Assembly (NCBI RefSeq): GCF_013415485.1
Contig: NZ_JACBXS010000003.1
Span: forward strand, 62,001 to 126,000
Length of the DNA stretch: 64,000 nucleotides
Reading direction: 5' to 3'
Source of the DNA: Rhabdonatronobacter sediminivivens
GTDB taxonomy: Bacteria > Pseudomonadota > Alphaproteobacteria > Rhodobacterales > Rhodobacteraceae
A program made the position numbers and the translations under genes. Below, piece after piece: positions 33,601-44,198 of the stretch (the first letter of the stretch is position 1; every line of letters starts with the position of its first letter). The notes below the pieces were generated by a model. It had not been told where the DNA came from and did not search any database. It saw only the letters and a list, made by a program, of their open reading frames with translations.

Positions 33601-34893
33601 ATGAATCTGGCAAGGCTGGCAGCAGAGCGCGGCGCCGACGGGCGCCCGGTGCGGGTGGCGCTGATCGGCGCGGGCAAGTTCGGGTCGATGTTTCTGGCAC
33701 AGGTGCCGCATATCGCGGGGCTGGAGGTCAGCCATATCGCCGATCTGGACGTGGACCGTGCCCGGGCGGCCTGCCGCACGGTGGGCTGGGATGACGGGCG
33801 GATTGCGGGAACGCAGTTTCTGGACAGCGGTGTGGCGGCGGCGCAGGCGGGGGTGGATGTGGTGATCGAGGCCACGGGCGCCCCCGGCCCCGGGATCGCC
33901 CATGCGTTGGCCGCCATGGAGGCGGGCGCGCATGTGGTGATGGTGAATGTAGAGGCCGATGTGCTGGCCGGTCCGGTTCTGGCGGAACGCGCGCGGGCGG
34001 CGGGGGTTGTCTATTCCATGGCCTATGGCGACCAGCCCGCGCTGGTATCGGAGATGGTGGACTGGGCCCGCGCCACGGGGTTCGAGGTGGCCGCGGCGGG
34101 GAAGGGGACGAAGTACCTGCCCGCCTATCATGGCGTGACGCCGGATGATGTCTGGTCGCACTACGGGCTGACGGCGCAGGAGGCCGCCGCGGCGGGCATG
34201 AACCCGCAGATGTTCAACAGTTTCCTTGATGGGACCAAATCCGCGATCGAGATGGCGGCGATTGCCAATGCCTGCGGGCTGGATGTGCCCGAGGGTGGCC
34301 TGGGCTTCCCGCCCTGCGGGGTGGATGATCTGGCCCATGTGCTGCGCCCGCGCGCGGTTGGCGGGCAGTTGGCGCGCGACGGGATGGTCGAGGTTGTCTC
34401 CAGTCTGGAGCGCGATGGCCGCCCGGTGTTCCGCGATCTGCGCTGGGGCGTCTATGTGGTGCTGAAGGCGCCCAATGATTATGCGGCTGCCTGTTTCCGC
34501 CAATACGGGCTGCCGACGGATGCCTCGGGGCGCTATGCGGCCATGTACAAGCCGTTCCATCTGATCGGGTTGGAACTGTCGGTCTCGGTCCTCTCGGCGG
34601 CGCTGCGGGGGGAACCCACGGGCCAGACGCGGGAATGGCGCGGCGATGCGGTGGCCGTGGCCAAGCGCGACCTGCGCGCGGGCGAGGTTCTGGACGGCGA
34701 GGGCGGCTGGACCGTCTGGGGCAAGGCGGTTCCGGCGGCGCAGTCGCGGGCAGGCGCGCTGTTACCGATCGGTCTGGCGCATGGGGTGCCGGTTGGGCGC
34801 GATGTGGCCGCGGGCGAGATGCTGTGCATGGCGGATGTGACGCTGGACGAGGGCGCCGAAGCTGTCAGACTGCGGCGCGCAATGCTGGGCTGA
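33601..34893 (+). CDS. NAD(P)-dependent dehydrogenase with C-terminal SAF domain (COG4091)
   Basis: 430 residues. An N-terminal Rossmann fold starts at VRVALIGAGKFGSMF (18-32), with EATGAPGPGIAHALAAMEAGAHVVMV near 95; a homoserine-dehydrogenase-like catalytic region follows (KGTKYLPAYHGVTPDDVW), and the last 90 residues form a SAF domain (VAVAKRDLRAGEVLDGEGG). Proteins of this type are called predicted homoserine dehydrogenases but probably act on other sugar- or hydroxyacid-derived substrates. ATG 33601 has GGAAGGTGG just upstream. It precedes the putrescine operon by 154 bp and might be unrelated to it. Confidence 0.8.
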   Translation: MNLARLAAERGADGRPVRVALIGAGKFGSMFLAQVPHIAGLEVSHIADLDVDRARAACRTVGWDDGRIAGTQFLDSGVAAAQAGVDVVIEATGAPGPGIAHALAAMEAGAHVVMVNVEADVLAGPVLAERARAAGVVYSMAYGDQPALVSEMVDWARATGFEVAAAGKGTKYLPAYHGVTPDDVWSHYGLTAQEAAAAGMNPQMFNSFLDGTKSAIEMAAIANACGLDVPEGGLGFPPCGVDDLAHVLRPRAVGGQLARDGMVEVVSSLERDGRPVFRDLRWGVYVVLKAPNDYAAACFRQYGLPTDASGRYAAMYKPFHLIGLELSVSVLSAALRGEPTGQTREWRGDAVAVAKRDLRAGEVLDGEGGWTVWGKAVPAAQSRAGALLPIGLAHGVPVGRDVAAGEMLCMADVTLDEGAEAVRLRRAMLG

Positions 34894-34902
34894 GGTCGGA
34901 AT

Positions 34903-34912
34903 TTTGATCAAA
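34903..34912. promoter_or_regulatory. Palindrome TTTGATCAAA upstream of the putrescine operon
   Basis: Perfect 10-bp palindrome in the AT-rich start of the 154-bp region before potF; ten bases after the stop of the dehydrogenase gene. It may be a regulator half-operator. The support is only symmetry and position. Confidence 0.35.
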
Positions 34913-35047
34913 TCCTTGCTGGCCCATGCCGATCACGCAGCTTTTGGCTTGTGAAACTGCTGCCACGGCCCTTAGACTTTTTCCCAGAGGCGGCGAACGC
35001 CCGGAAATCCATGTGGCCCAGGCCACCCAAGTCAGGGAGCTTCACCC

Positions 35048-36139
35048 ATGCAGAAAAACCGCTTTGTCATGGCCGCCTGTGCCGCCATCATCGCCCAGGC
35101 GGGCGCGGCGCAGGCCGATGTGGTCAATGTGTTCAACTGGTCCGATTACATCACCGATGAAGTGCTGGAGCGCTTCACCGAAGAAACCGGCATCACTGTC
35201 AACTATGACGTCTATGACAGCAACGACACGCTGGAGGCGCGTCTGCTGGCGGGCTCTTCAGGGTTCGATGTGGTGGTGCCGACGGCGACCTTCTTGCAGC
35301 GCCAGATCGCGGCCGGGGTGTATCAGCCGCTGGACCGTGACCAGCTGCCCAATTGGGAGCATATGGACGAAGGCCTGATGGCCGCCGCCGCCGCCCATGA
35401 CACGGGCAATGAACATGCCACCATCTACATGTGGGGCACCACCGGCATCGGCTACAACATCGACATGGTCGCCGAACGGCTGGGCGAGGATTTCGAGGTC
35501 GATACCTGGGACATGGTCTTTGACCCCGAGATCGCCGCGCAACTGGCCGATTGCGGGATCTCCTGGCTTGATTCGCCCACCGACATGTTCCCCGCCGCCT
35601 TCGCCTGGATGGGGCTGGACCCGCAATCCACCGATGCGGCGGATTTCGAAGCCGCCGCCGAGATGATGATGGAGGCGCGCCCGCATGTGCGGTATTTCCA
35701 CTCCTCGCAGTATATCTCGGACCTGGCGAATGGAGAAATCTGCGTGGCCGTGGGCTGGTCCGGCGATGTGCTGCAAGCCGCCGACCGCGCCGAGGAAGCG
35801 GACCGCGGCGTCAATGTCTGGTATGCGATCCCGCGCGAAGGGGCGATGCAGTGGTTCGACATGCTGGCCATCCCGGCGGATGCGCCGAACCCCGAAAACG
35901 CCCATGCCTTCATCAACTTCATGATGGAGCCTTCGGTCGCGGCCGAGATCACCAATTACGTCTGGTTCCCCAACGCCAATGCCACCTCCTTTGATCTGGT
36001 GGACGAGGATATCCGCACCGATCCGGCAATCTATCCCACCGATGACGTGCTGGACACGCTGTTTACCGGCGTCACCTATGACAGCCGCACCGACCGGACC
36101 GTGACGCGCCTGTGGACCCGGGTGCGCACCGGCCAGTAA
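35048..36139 (+). CDS. potF: Putrescine ABC transporter substrate-binding protein PotF
   Basis: 363 residues. The signal peptide ends at AQA near residue 24, and VVNVFNWSDYITDEVLERF is the hallmark start of PotD/PotF polyamine receptors. Aromatic and acidic pocket residues recur in YMWGTTGIGYN, WLDSPTDMFPAAF and GWSGDVLQA. It delivers putrescine (or a related polyamine) to PotGHI. GGGAG stands about nine bases before the ATG. A terminator-like hairpin follows immediately, so the receptor is probably made in excess over the rest of the operon. Confidence 0.95.
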   Translation: MQKNRFVMAACAAIIAQAGAAQADVVNVFNWSDYITDEVLERFTEETGITVNYDVYDSNDTLEARLLAGSSGFDVVVPTATFLQRQIAAGVYQPLDRDQLPNWEHMDEGLMAAAAAHDTGNEHATIYMWGTTGIGYNIDMVAERLGEDFEVDTWDMVFDPEIAAQLADCGISWLDSPTDMFPAAFAWMGLDPQSTDAADFEAAAEMMMEARPHVRYFHSSQYISDLANGEICVAVGWSGDVLQAADRAEEADRGVNVWYAIPREGAMQWFDMLAIPADAPNPENAHAFINFMMEPSVAAEITNYVWFPNANATSFDLVDEDIRTDPAIYPTDDVLDTLFTGVTYDSRTDRTVTRLWTRVRTGQ

Positions 36140-36146
36140 GCGACAT

Positions 36147-36181
36147 GACCCGCCCGGGGCACTGGCTCGGGCGGGTCTTTT
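36147..36181 (+). terminator. Intercistronic terminator/attenuator between potF and potG
   Basis: Perfect 10-bp stem GACCCGCCCG (36147-36156) and CGGGCGGGTC (36168-36177), an 11-nt loop, then TTTT at 36178-36181. It starts seven bases after the potF stop and ends 20 bases before the potG ATG. Confidence 0.82.
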
Positions 36182-36201
36182 CCAAGCCGGGACGCACCAA
36201 T

Positions 36202-37338
36202 ATGTCCGAACCACAGATTGCCGCCGATACCCGTCCCTGGCGCGATCCCGCCCGCCAGCCCTTTATTGAAATCCGCAACATCACCAAGCGCTTCGGCGAT
36301 TTCACCGCCGTCAATGACGTGTCGTTGGGCATCCACCGGGGCGAGTTGTTCTGCCTGCTGGGGGGGTCAGGCTGCGGCAAGTCCACGCTGCTGCGGATGT
36401 TGGCCGGGTTCGAAACCCCGACCGAAGGCGCCATCCTGATTGACGGGCAGGACATGGGCCGCGTGCCCCCGGACCGGCGCCCCACCAACATGATGTTCCA
36501 GTCCTACGCGCTGTTTCCGCATATGACGGTGGAAAAGAACGTGGCTTACGGCCTGCTGCGCGAGGGGATGTCCCGCCGCGAGGCCTATGCCCGCGCGGCC
36601 GAGATGCTGAAAATGGTCAAGCTGGAGTCCTTTGGCCGGCGCAAACCGCATCAGCTTTCCGGCGGCCAGCGCCAGCGGGTCGCCCTGGCCCGCGCGCTGA
36701 TCAAGCAGCCGAAGGTGCTGCTGCTGGACGAACCCCTGGGCGCGCTGGACAAGAAACTGCGCGAGGAAACCCAGTTCGAGCTGATCCGCATTCAGGAAAC
36801 CCTGGGCGTGACCTTCATCGTGGTCACCCATGACCAGGATGAGGCGATGACCCTGGCCACCCGCATCGGCGTCATGCGTGACGGGGTGATCGAACAGGTG
36901 GGCGAACCGCGCGAGATCTACGAGAATCCGAAATCCCGCTTCGTGGCCGATTTCATCGGCTCGGTGAACCTGTTCGAAGCCACGGTCGAAGCCGCCGCCC
37001 CCGACATGATGCGGCTGGCCTGCCCGGATGCGGGGGGCGCGGTGCTGGTCCCGCCGCAAACCGGGCTGACGCGGGGGCAGACCGTCTGGGGCGCCCTGCG
37101 CCCCGAACGCATCACGCTCAGCCGCGACCGCCCGGACAGCGCGCGCAATGTCCTGCGCGGCACGGTCGAGGATGTGGGCTATGTCGGCCATATGTCCACC
37201 TTTCGCGTGGTGCTGGACACGGGCCGCATGATCCGTGTGACCGAACCCAACAACCTGCGCGAAGGCAAGCCCATCAGCTGGGATGAACGGGTCTGGGCCA
37301 GCTTTCGCCCCGAAGCGTTCAAGGTGCTGACCGAATGA
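36202..37338 (+). CDS. potG: Putrescine ABC transporter ATP-binding protein PotG
   Basis: 378 residues. Walker A LGGSGCGKST, Q-loop MMFQSYALFP, signature LSGGQRQR, Walker B VLLLDEPLGALD and the His switch VVTHDQDEA are all intact. The C-terminal third is a TOBE/OB regulatory region (from about residue 270). ATG 36202 is used; the frame is open upstream to ATG 36145, but that part lies within the terminator hairpin. Its stop overlaps the potH start by ATGA. Confidence 0.96.
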   Translation: MSEPQIAADTRPWRDPARQPFIEIRNITKRFGDFTAVNDVSLGIHRGELFCLLGGSGCGKSTLLRMLAGFETPTEGAILIDGQDMGRVPPDRRPTNMMFQSYALFPHMTVEKNVAYGLLREGMSRREAYARAAEMLKMVKLESFGRRKPHQLSGGQRQRVALARALIKQPKVLLLDEPLGALDKKLREETQFELIRIQETLGVTFIVVTHDQDEAMTLATRIGVMRDGVIEQVGEPREIYENPKSRFVADFIGSVNLFEATVEAAAPDMMRLACPDAGGAVLVPPQTGLTRGQTVWGALRPERITLSRDRPDSARNVLRGTVEDVGYVGHMSTFRVVLDTGRMIRVTEPNNLREGKPISWDERVWASFRPEAFKVLTE

Positions 37339-38288
37339 GCGCCGCGCCCGGCAACCCCCTGACCCGCAGCGCGCCCTGGCGCGGCACGGCGCGGGTGTTC
37401 GGCTGGCTGGGGATCAGCGGGCGCACGCTGGTCATCGCCATCCCCATGCTGTGGCTGCTGGTGTTCTTCCTGGTGCCCTTCTTCGTGCTGGGCCGGATTT
37501 CCCTGGCCGAGGCGATCATCGCCCGCCCCCCCTACACGCCGCTGTGGGAGCGTGACGCCGACGGCACGCTGCAGATCATCGCCACGCTGGAAAACTACCG
37601 CTGGCTCATGGAGGACCGGCTTTACGCCAATGCCTATCTGTCCTCGATCCGCATTGCCGTGGTCTCCACCATCTTCGCGCTGCTGATCGGTTACCCGATG
37701 GCCTATTTCATCGCCCGCTCGCCCGAACCGCGCCGCTCGATCCTGCTTTTGCTGGTGATCCTGCCCTTCTGGACCAGCTTCCTGTTGCGGGTCTATGCGT
37801 GGATGGGCTTTCTGCGGCGCGAAGGCGTGATCAACAATTTCCTCATCTGGGCCGGGGTGATCGACAGCCCGCTGACCATGCTGCAGACCGATTTCGCGGT
37901 CTATATCGGTATCGTCTACACCTATCTGCCCTTCATGATCCTGCCGCTCTACGCCAACCTCACCAAGCTTGATGATGCGCATCTGGAGGCGGCGGCGGAT
38001 CTGGGCGCCTCGCCCATGGTGACCTTCTTCACCGTGACCCTGCCGCTGTCGCTGCCGGGGATCGTGGCGGGCTCCATGCTGGTCTTCATCCCGGCCATCG
38101 GCGAATACGTGATCCCGGCGCTGCTGGGCGGGCCGGACACGCTGATGATCGGCCGGGTGTTGTGGGATGAGTTCTTCTCCTCGCGCGACTGGCCGGTGGC
38201 CTCGGCGGTGGCGATCGTCATGCTGGTGCTGGTGGTCGCGCCGATCATGTGGCTGCAATCGGTCCAGAACCGGAGGGAGCTGAAATGA
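37335..38288 (+). CDS. potH: Putrescine ABC transporter permease PotH
   Basis: 317 residues, six transmembrane helices after a 30-residue cytosolic tail. The EAA loop is LEAAADLGASPMVTFFTVTLPLSLPG near residue 215, the contact to PotG. ATGA overlaps link it to potG upstream and potI downstream. Confidence 0.95.
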   Translation: MSAAPGNPLTRSAPWRGTARVFGWLGISGRTLVIAIPMLWLLVFFLVPFFVLGRISLAEAIIARPPYTPLWERDADGTLQIIATLENYRWLMEDRLYANAYLSSIRIAVVSTIFALLIGYPMAYFIARSPEPRRSILLLLVILPFWTSFLLRVYAWMGFLRREGVINNFLIWAGVIDSPLTMLQTDFAVYIGIVYTYLPFMILPLYANLTKLDDAHLEAAADLGASPMVTFFTVTLPLSLPGIVAGSMLVFIPAIGEYVIPALLGGPDTLMIGRVLWDEFFSSRDWPVASAVAIVMLVLVVAPIMWLQSVQNRRELK

Positions 38289-39091
38289 CCGGGCGCGGCT
38301 GGGTCCTGCCCATGGCGGTGGTTTTCGGCTTCGTGTTCCTCTATGCGCCGATCATCTCGCTGGTGGTGTTTTCCTTCAACGAAAGCCGCCTGGTCACGGT
38401 CTGGGGCGGCTTTTCGACCCGCTGGTATGGAGAGCTGTTGCGCGACCGCCAGATCCTGAACGCCGCCTGGGTCAGCCTGAAGGTGGCGTTCTGGTCGGCC
38501 AACCTGGCGGTGATCGTGGGCACGCTGGGGGCCTTCGTGCTGGTGCGGATGGGGCGGTTCTTCGGGCGGTTGTTGCTGACCGGCATGATCACCGCGCCGC
38601 TGGTCATGCCCGAGGTGATCACCGGCCTGTCGCTCCTGCTGCTGTTCGTGTCGATGGAGCTGACACTGGGCTGGCCCGCCGGGCGCGGCCTGACCACCAT
38701 CATCATCGCCCATACGACATTCTGCGCCGCCTTTGTCGCCGTGATCGCCCAGTCCCGCCTGCGTGATATGGACGAAAGCCTCGAAGAGGCCGCCCGCGAC
38801 CTCGGCGCCGGCCCCGTCCGGGTGTTCTTCGACATCACCCTGCCGGTGATCACCCCGGCGCTGGTCTCGGGCTGGCTGCTGGCCTTCACACTGTCGCTCG
38901 ATGATCTGGTGATCGCCAGCTTCGTTTCTGGCCCCGGCGCCAGCACCCTGCCCATGGTGATCTTTTCCAAGGTGCGGCTGGGTGTCAGCCCCGATGTCAA
39001 CGCGCTGGCCACGATCATCATCGGCATCGTCACCATCGCCGTTCTGATCGTCGGCTGGATGCTCCGCAAACAGGCCCGCGCCGGACGCTGA
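38285..39091 (+). CDS. potI: Putrescine ABC transporter permease PotI
   Basis: 268 residues, six transmembrane helices starting with WVLPMAVVFGFVFLYAPIISL. The EAA loop is LEEAARDLGAGPVRVFFDITLP near residue 170. The start ATG 38285 overlaps the potH stop and has GGAGGGAG about 7 bases upstream; an earlier in-frame ATG at 38249 lies inside potH. It is the last gene of potFGHI and is followed by the GC-rich tandem hairpins at 39147. Confidence 0.95.
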   Translation: MTGRGWVLPMAVVFGFVFLYAPIISLVVFSFNESRLVTVWGGFSTRWYGELLRDRQILNAAWVSLKVAFWSANLAVIVGTLGAFVLVRMGRFFGRLLLTGMITAPLVMPEVITGLSLLLLFVSMELTLGWPAGRGLTTIIIAHTTFCAAFVAVIAQSRLRDMDESLEEAARDLGAGPVRVFFDITLPVITPALVSGWLLAFTLSLDDLVIASFVSGPGASTLPMVIFSKVRLGVSPDVNALATIIIGIVTIAVLIVGWMLRKQARAGR

Positions 39092-39146
39092 CCCATTCCG
39101 CAGCAAAACCCCGCCCCCCTTTCATCCTTGTAAAAATATCCCGGGG

Positions 39147-39222
39147 GGTCCGGGGGGCTGGCCCCCCGGTTATCGGCTTGGTCCGGGGGGCTGGCCCCCC
39201 GGCTATCGGCTTGGTCCGGGGG
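39147..39222. repeat. Tandem 33-bp GC-hairpin repeat (two full copies plus a partial)
   Basis: Units at 39147-39179 and 39180-39212 differ by one base (T/C), and a 10-base start of a third follows. Each carries the perfect inverted repeat CCGGGGGGC-TG-GCCCCCCGG and ends in TATCGGCTT. The array closes the 161-bp space between the convergent pot operon and the fadH-like gene, so it probably blocks transcription in both directions. A TCATCCTTGTAAAAATATCC sequence immediately before it is related to the CGGAGAGTATTTCCGGCAAG stretch near 41443. Confidence 0.85.
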
Positions 39223-39252
39223 CATCGTTTCAAACACCCCTGGATCGGATCC

Positions 39253-41325
<2,073 letters not shown>

Positions 41326-41350
41326 TCACCCGTCACGCTGCGTCATCACA

Positions 41351-41383
41351 CGGAGCGCGCGTTCCGCGCGCAGGTCTTCTGGC
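41351..41383 (+). repeat. 33-bp perfect interspersed repeat, copy 2
   Basis: Identical to 33505-33537, same orientation. It lies in the 230-bp gap between the fadH-like and DUF3035 genes. Immediately downstream are a hairpin AGGGGGC-ATTCT-GCCCCCT (41400-41418) and a GC-rich stretch, with no coding frame that looks real. Confidence 0.85.
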
Positions 41384-41501
41384 ACTGCGTGCGGGTTTCA
41401 GGGGGCATTCTGCCCCCTCTGCGCGCGGGCGCGCATTCACCCCCGGAGAGTATTTCCGGCAAGATGAAGCTGAGAGGAGGCCCGGGATGGTGCGGAGAGG
41501 T

Positions 41502-42038
41502 TCAGCGTTCCCTTGGCGGGGGGGCGGCAGAGGTCTGCACCCCGCGGGCGCGCCAGCGTTCAAGCTCGGCGTAGCGGTCCAGTGCCATGACCCGGTAGTT
41601 GCGGTGATAGACATTCACGGCGAACAGGCGTTCCAGAGGGCGGCCGCGATTGGCGCGACGGAATTCAAGGTCTTCGGCCGCCAGCTGGTCGCGGATGGCG
41701 GGGTCGGTGCCGAAGCGAGTGGCGCGAGAGACCAGCGCGCCATCGGCGGCGGGAACCGCGCCTTCGAGCGCGGCCTGGCGGCTGCCGCCAAGGGCCGCGG
41801 CGATATCGGCGCGGGGCTGCGGGTCGGCGCGGTTGGTTCCGCCCGGCGTGGGGTCCGGCAGGCTGTCCATCCGGTCCGGCATTTCCAGAGGGCGGGTGGG
41901 CAGGATGGCGAACTCATCCGGGCTGCGCGATTCGGCGGCGGCATGCATGAGCGCGGGGTTTTCCGTCCCGCCGCATCCGGCCAGCGTGAGCAGCGCCAGC
42001 GCCATTACCCCCAGAACACCCTTGCCGCGCAGCATCAT
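41502..42038 (-). CDS. DUF3035 outer-membrane lipoprotein (BamF-like)
   Basis: 178 residues. A lipoprotein signal peptide with lipobox LAGC (Cys near 22) targets it to the outer membrane. The body is Pro/Asp-rich with FAILPTRPLEMPD, the core of DUF3035, a family known in alphaproteobacteria as BamF, an accessory of the outer-membrane protein assembly machine. The start is one of two adjacent ATG codons (42038 or 42035), preceded by AAGGGG. It is the last gene of the rsmB-heparinase-purH-lspA block. Confidence 0.85.
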   Translation of the reverse strand: MMLRGKGVLGVMALALLTLAGCGGTENPALMHAAAESRSPDEFAILPTRPLEMPDRMDSLPDPTPGGTNRADPQPRADIAAALGGSRQAALEGAVPAADGALVSRATRFGTDPAIRDQLAAEDLEFRRANRGRPLERLFAVNVYHRNYRVMALDRYAELERWRARGVQTSAAPPPRER

Positions 42039-42094
42039 AAAGCCCCTTGTGTTCGCGTATCTCGGGCCCTGTTTACCCCATATGCCGCCAGCCG

Positions 42095-42565
42095 TCACGG
42101 GGTGTTCTTGCGCCCGGCAAAGAGGATCAGCAGGCCCGCGCCGGCGAAGATGGCCACATCGGCAATGTTGAAGGCATAGGGGTTGTTGATGCCGCAGCAG
42201 CTCATGTTGATGAAATCGGCCACGGCGCCGTAGCGCAGCCGGTCGATCACATTGCCCAGCGCGCCGCCGACCAGCAGACCGGCGGCCAGTTGCATCATGC
42301 GGTTGGCCCGCTCGCGCCAGGTCCAGACCAGCACCCATGTGCAGATGGCGAGGGCCAGGGCGATCAGGATCCAGCGGGTGGCATCCGTGCCGCCGCCAAA
42401 CAGGCCGAAATTGATGCCGGTATTCCAGGCCATGGTGAAATTCAGATAGGGGGGCCAGATTTCGACATAGAGGCGCTGGGCGAGGGCCATGCGGTCGATC
42501 ACGGCCCATTTGCTGGCCTGATCGGCCAGCAGGGTCAGGGCAAGTGTGGCAGCGAGTATGCGCAT
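42095..42565 (-). CDS. lspA: Lipoprotein signal peptidase II
   Basis: 156 residues and four transmembrane helices. It cleaves prolipoprotein signal peptides in the inner membrane. The catalytic Asp pair is Asp117 (VADF) and Asp136 (FNIAD), 19 apart as in the P. aeruginosa enzyme; GNVIDR is intact. It starts six bases downstream of the purH stop and is followed by a lipoprotein gene, a likely substrate. Confidence 0.96.
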   Translation of the reverse strand: MRILAATLALTLLADQASKWAVIDRMALAQRLYVEIWPPYLNFTMAWNTGINFGLFGGGTDATRWILIALALAICTWVLVWTWRERANRMMQLAAGLLVGGALGNVIDRLRYGAVADFINMSCCGINNPYAFNIADVAIFAGAGLLILFAGRKNTP

Positions 42566-42571
42566 GGCCGT

Positions 42572-44161
42572 TCAGTGCCGGAAATGGCGCTGGCCGGTGA
42601 AGACCATGGCCAGGCCAGCTTCGTTCGCGGCGGCGATCACGGCGTCATCGCGCATGGAGCCGCCGGGCTGGATGATGGCGGTGGCCCCGGCCTCGGCCGC
42701 GGCCAGAAGCCCGTCGGCAAAGGGGAAGAAGGCGTCCGAGGCGACCACTGACCCTTGGGTCAGGGGCGCGGGAAGGTCCAGCGCCTGTGCCATGTCGGCG
42801 GATTTGCGCGCGGCAATGCGGGTGCTGTCGATCCGGCTCATCTGGCCTGCGCCGATGCCGACGGTGGCCTGGTCCTTCGCGTAGACGATGGCGTTGGATT
42901 TCACATGTTTGGCCACGCGCCAGGCAAAGAGCATGTCATCAAGCTCGGCCCGGGTGGGGGCGCGGTCGGTGACCACGCGCAGGGCGTCGGCATCGATCAT
43001 GGCGCTGTCCCGGTCCTGCACCAGAAACCCGCCCGAGAGCTGGCGCAGCGAGAGGGCGGGTGCGCCGGCCAGCGGCAGGCCATTGGTGGTCAGCAGCCGC
43101 AGGTTGGGTTTGGTGGCGAAATGCGCCATGGCGTCCTCGTCAGCGCCGGGGGCGATGACGACTTCGGTGAAGATCTCGGTGATGGCGCGGGCGGTGGCCA
43201 GATCCAGTTTCATGTTCAGCGCGATGATCCCGCCGAAGGCCGAGGTCCGGTCACAATCATATGCGCGGGCGTAGGCTTCGGCCAGGGTGTCGGCGCGGGC
43301 CACGCCGCAGGGGTTGGCGTGTTTGATGATGGCGCAGGCGGGGCCATCGGCAGGCAGGAATTCGGCCACCAGTTCGAAGGCGGCATCGGTGTCGTTGAGG
43401 TTGTTCCAGGACAGTTCCTTGCCCTGATGCTGGGTGGCATTGGCCACGCCGGGGCGGTCGCTGCCATCGCGGTAGAAAGCGGCCGTCTGGTGCGGGTTCT
43501 CGCCGTAGCGCAGGGTCTGGGCCAGGGTTCCGGCCACCACCCGGTGGCGCGGGGCGGGCTCGCCCATGGCACCGGCCATCCACCCCGAGACCGCCGCGTC
43601 ATAGGCTGCCGTGCGCCCATAGGCGATCTGCGCCATGCGCTGGCGGAAGGCATAGCCGGTATGGCCGTCATGGCTGTCCAGTTCGGCCAGCAGGGGGCCG
43701 TAATCCTGCGGATCGGTCAGCACGGTGACAAAGCGGTGGTTCTTGGCGGCGGCGCGGATCATGGCCGGGCCGCCGATGTCGATGTTTTCCACCGCTTCGT
43801 CATACCCGGCGCCGCGGGCCACCGTGGCCTCGAACGGGTAGAGGTTGACCACCAGCAGGTCGATGTCGCCGATCCCGTGGGTGTCCATGGCGGCCCTGTG
43901 CGCGGGATTGTCGCGCAGGGCCAGCAGCCCGCCATGGACCATGGGGTGCAGGGTCTTGACCCGGCCGTCCATCATTTCCGGAAAGCCGGTGATCTCGGCG
44001 ACATCCTGCACGCGCAGCCCGGCGTTGCGCAGGGCCGATGCGGTGCCACCGGTGGAGATCAGCGCCACCCCGCGCGCGGCCAGCGCCTGGCCCAGGTCGA
44101 TCAGGCCGGTCTTGTCCGAAACCGAGATCAAGGCGCGGCGCAGGGGAAGGGTATCGGTCAT
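42572..44161 (-). CDS. purH: Bifunctional AICAR formyltransferase / IMP cyclohydrolase
   Basis: 529 residues, standard length. The IMP cyclohydrolase (MGS-like) domain covers about 1-150 ([27 protein letters not shown]), and the AICAR formyltransferase domain covers about 200-529 with KHANPCGVA near 283. Together they make IMP in de novo purine synthesis. It sits 37 bases after the heparinase-like gene and six bases before lspA on the same strand. Confidence 0.98.
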   Translation of the reverse strand: MTDTLPLRRALISVSDKTGLIDLGQALAARGVALISTGGTASALRNAGLRVQDVAEITGFPEMMDGRVKTLHPMVHGGLLALRDNPAHRAAMDTHGIGDIDLLVVNLYPFEATVARGAGYDEAVENIDIGGPAMIRAAAKNHRFVTVLTDPQDYGPLLAELDSHDGHTGYAFRQRMAQIAYGRTAAYDAAVSGWMAGAMGEPAPRHRVVAGTLAQTLRYGENPHQTAAFYRDGSDRPGVANATQHQGKELSWNNLNDTDAAFELVAEFLPADGPACAIIKHANPCGVARADTLAEAYARAYDCDRTSAFGGIIALNMKLDLATARAITEIFTEVVIAPGADEDAMAHFATKPNLRLLTTNGLPLAGAPALSLRQLSGGFLVQDRDSAMIDADALRVVTDRAPTRAELDDMLFAWRVAKHVKSNAIVYAKDQATVGIGAGQMSRIDSTRIAARKSADMAQALDLPAPLTQGSVVASDAFFPFADGLLAAAEAGATAIIQPGGSMRDDAVIAAANEAGLAMVFTGQRHFRH

Positions 44162-44198
44162 GGCGGGTCTTTCGGGTTATGGGCGGCCCTATGGGTCG

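Noticed and set aside
34903..34912. TTTGATCAAA as an FnrL box
   Set aside because: The FNR pattern is TTGAT-N4-ATCAA; the required spacer is missing.
39147..39222. Possible CRISPR array
   Set aside because: Units abut with no unique spacers, and each is an internal palindrome; no cas gene in the window.
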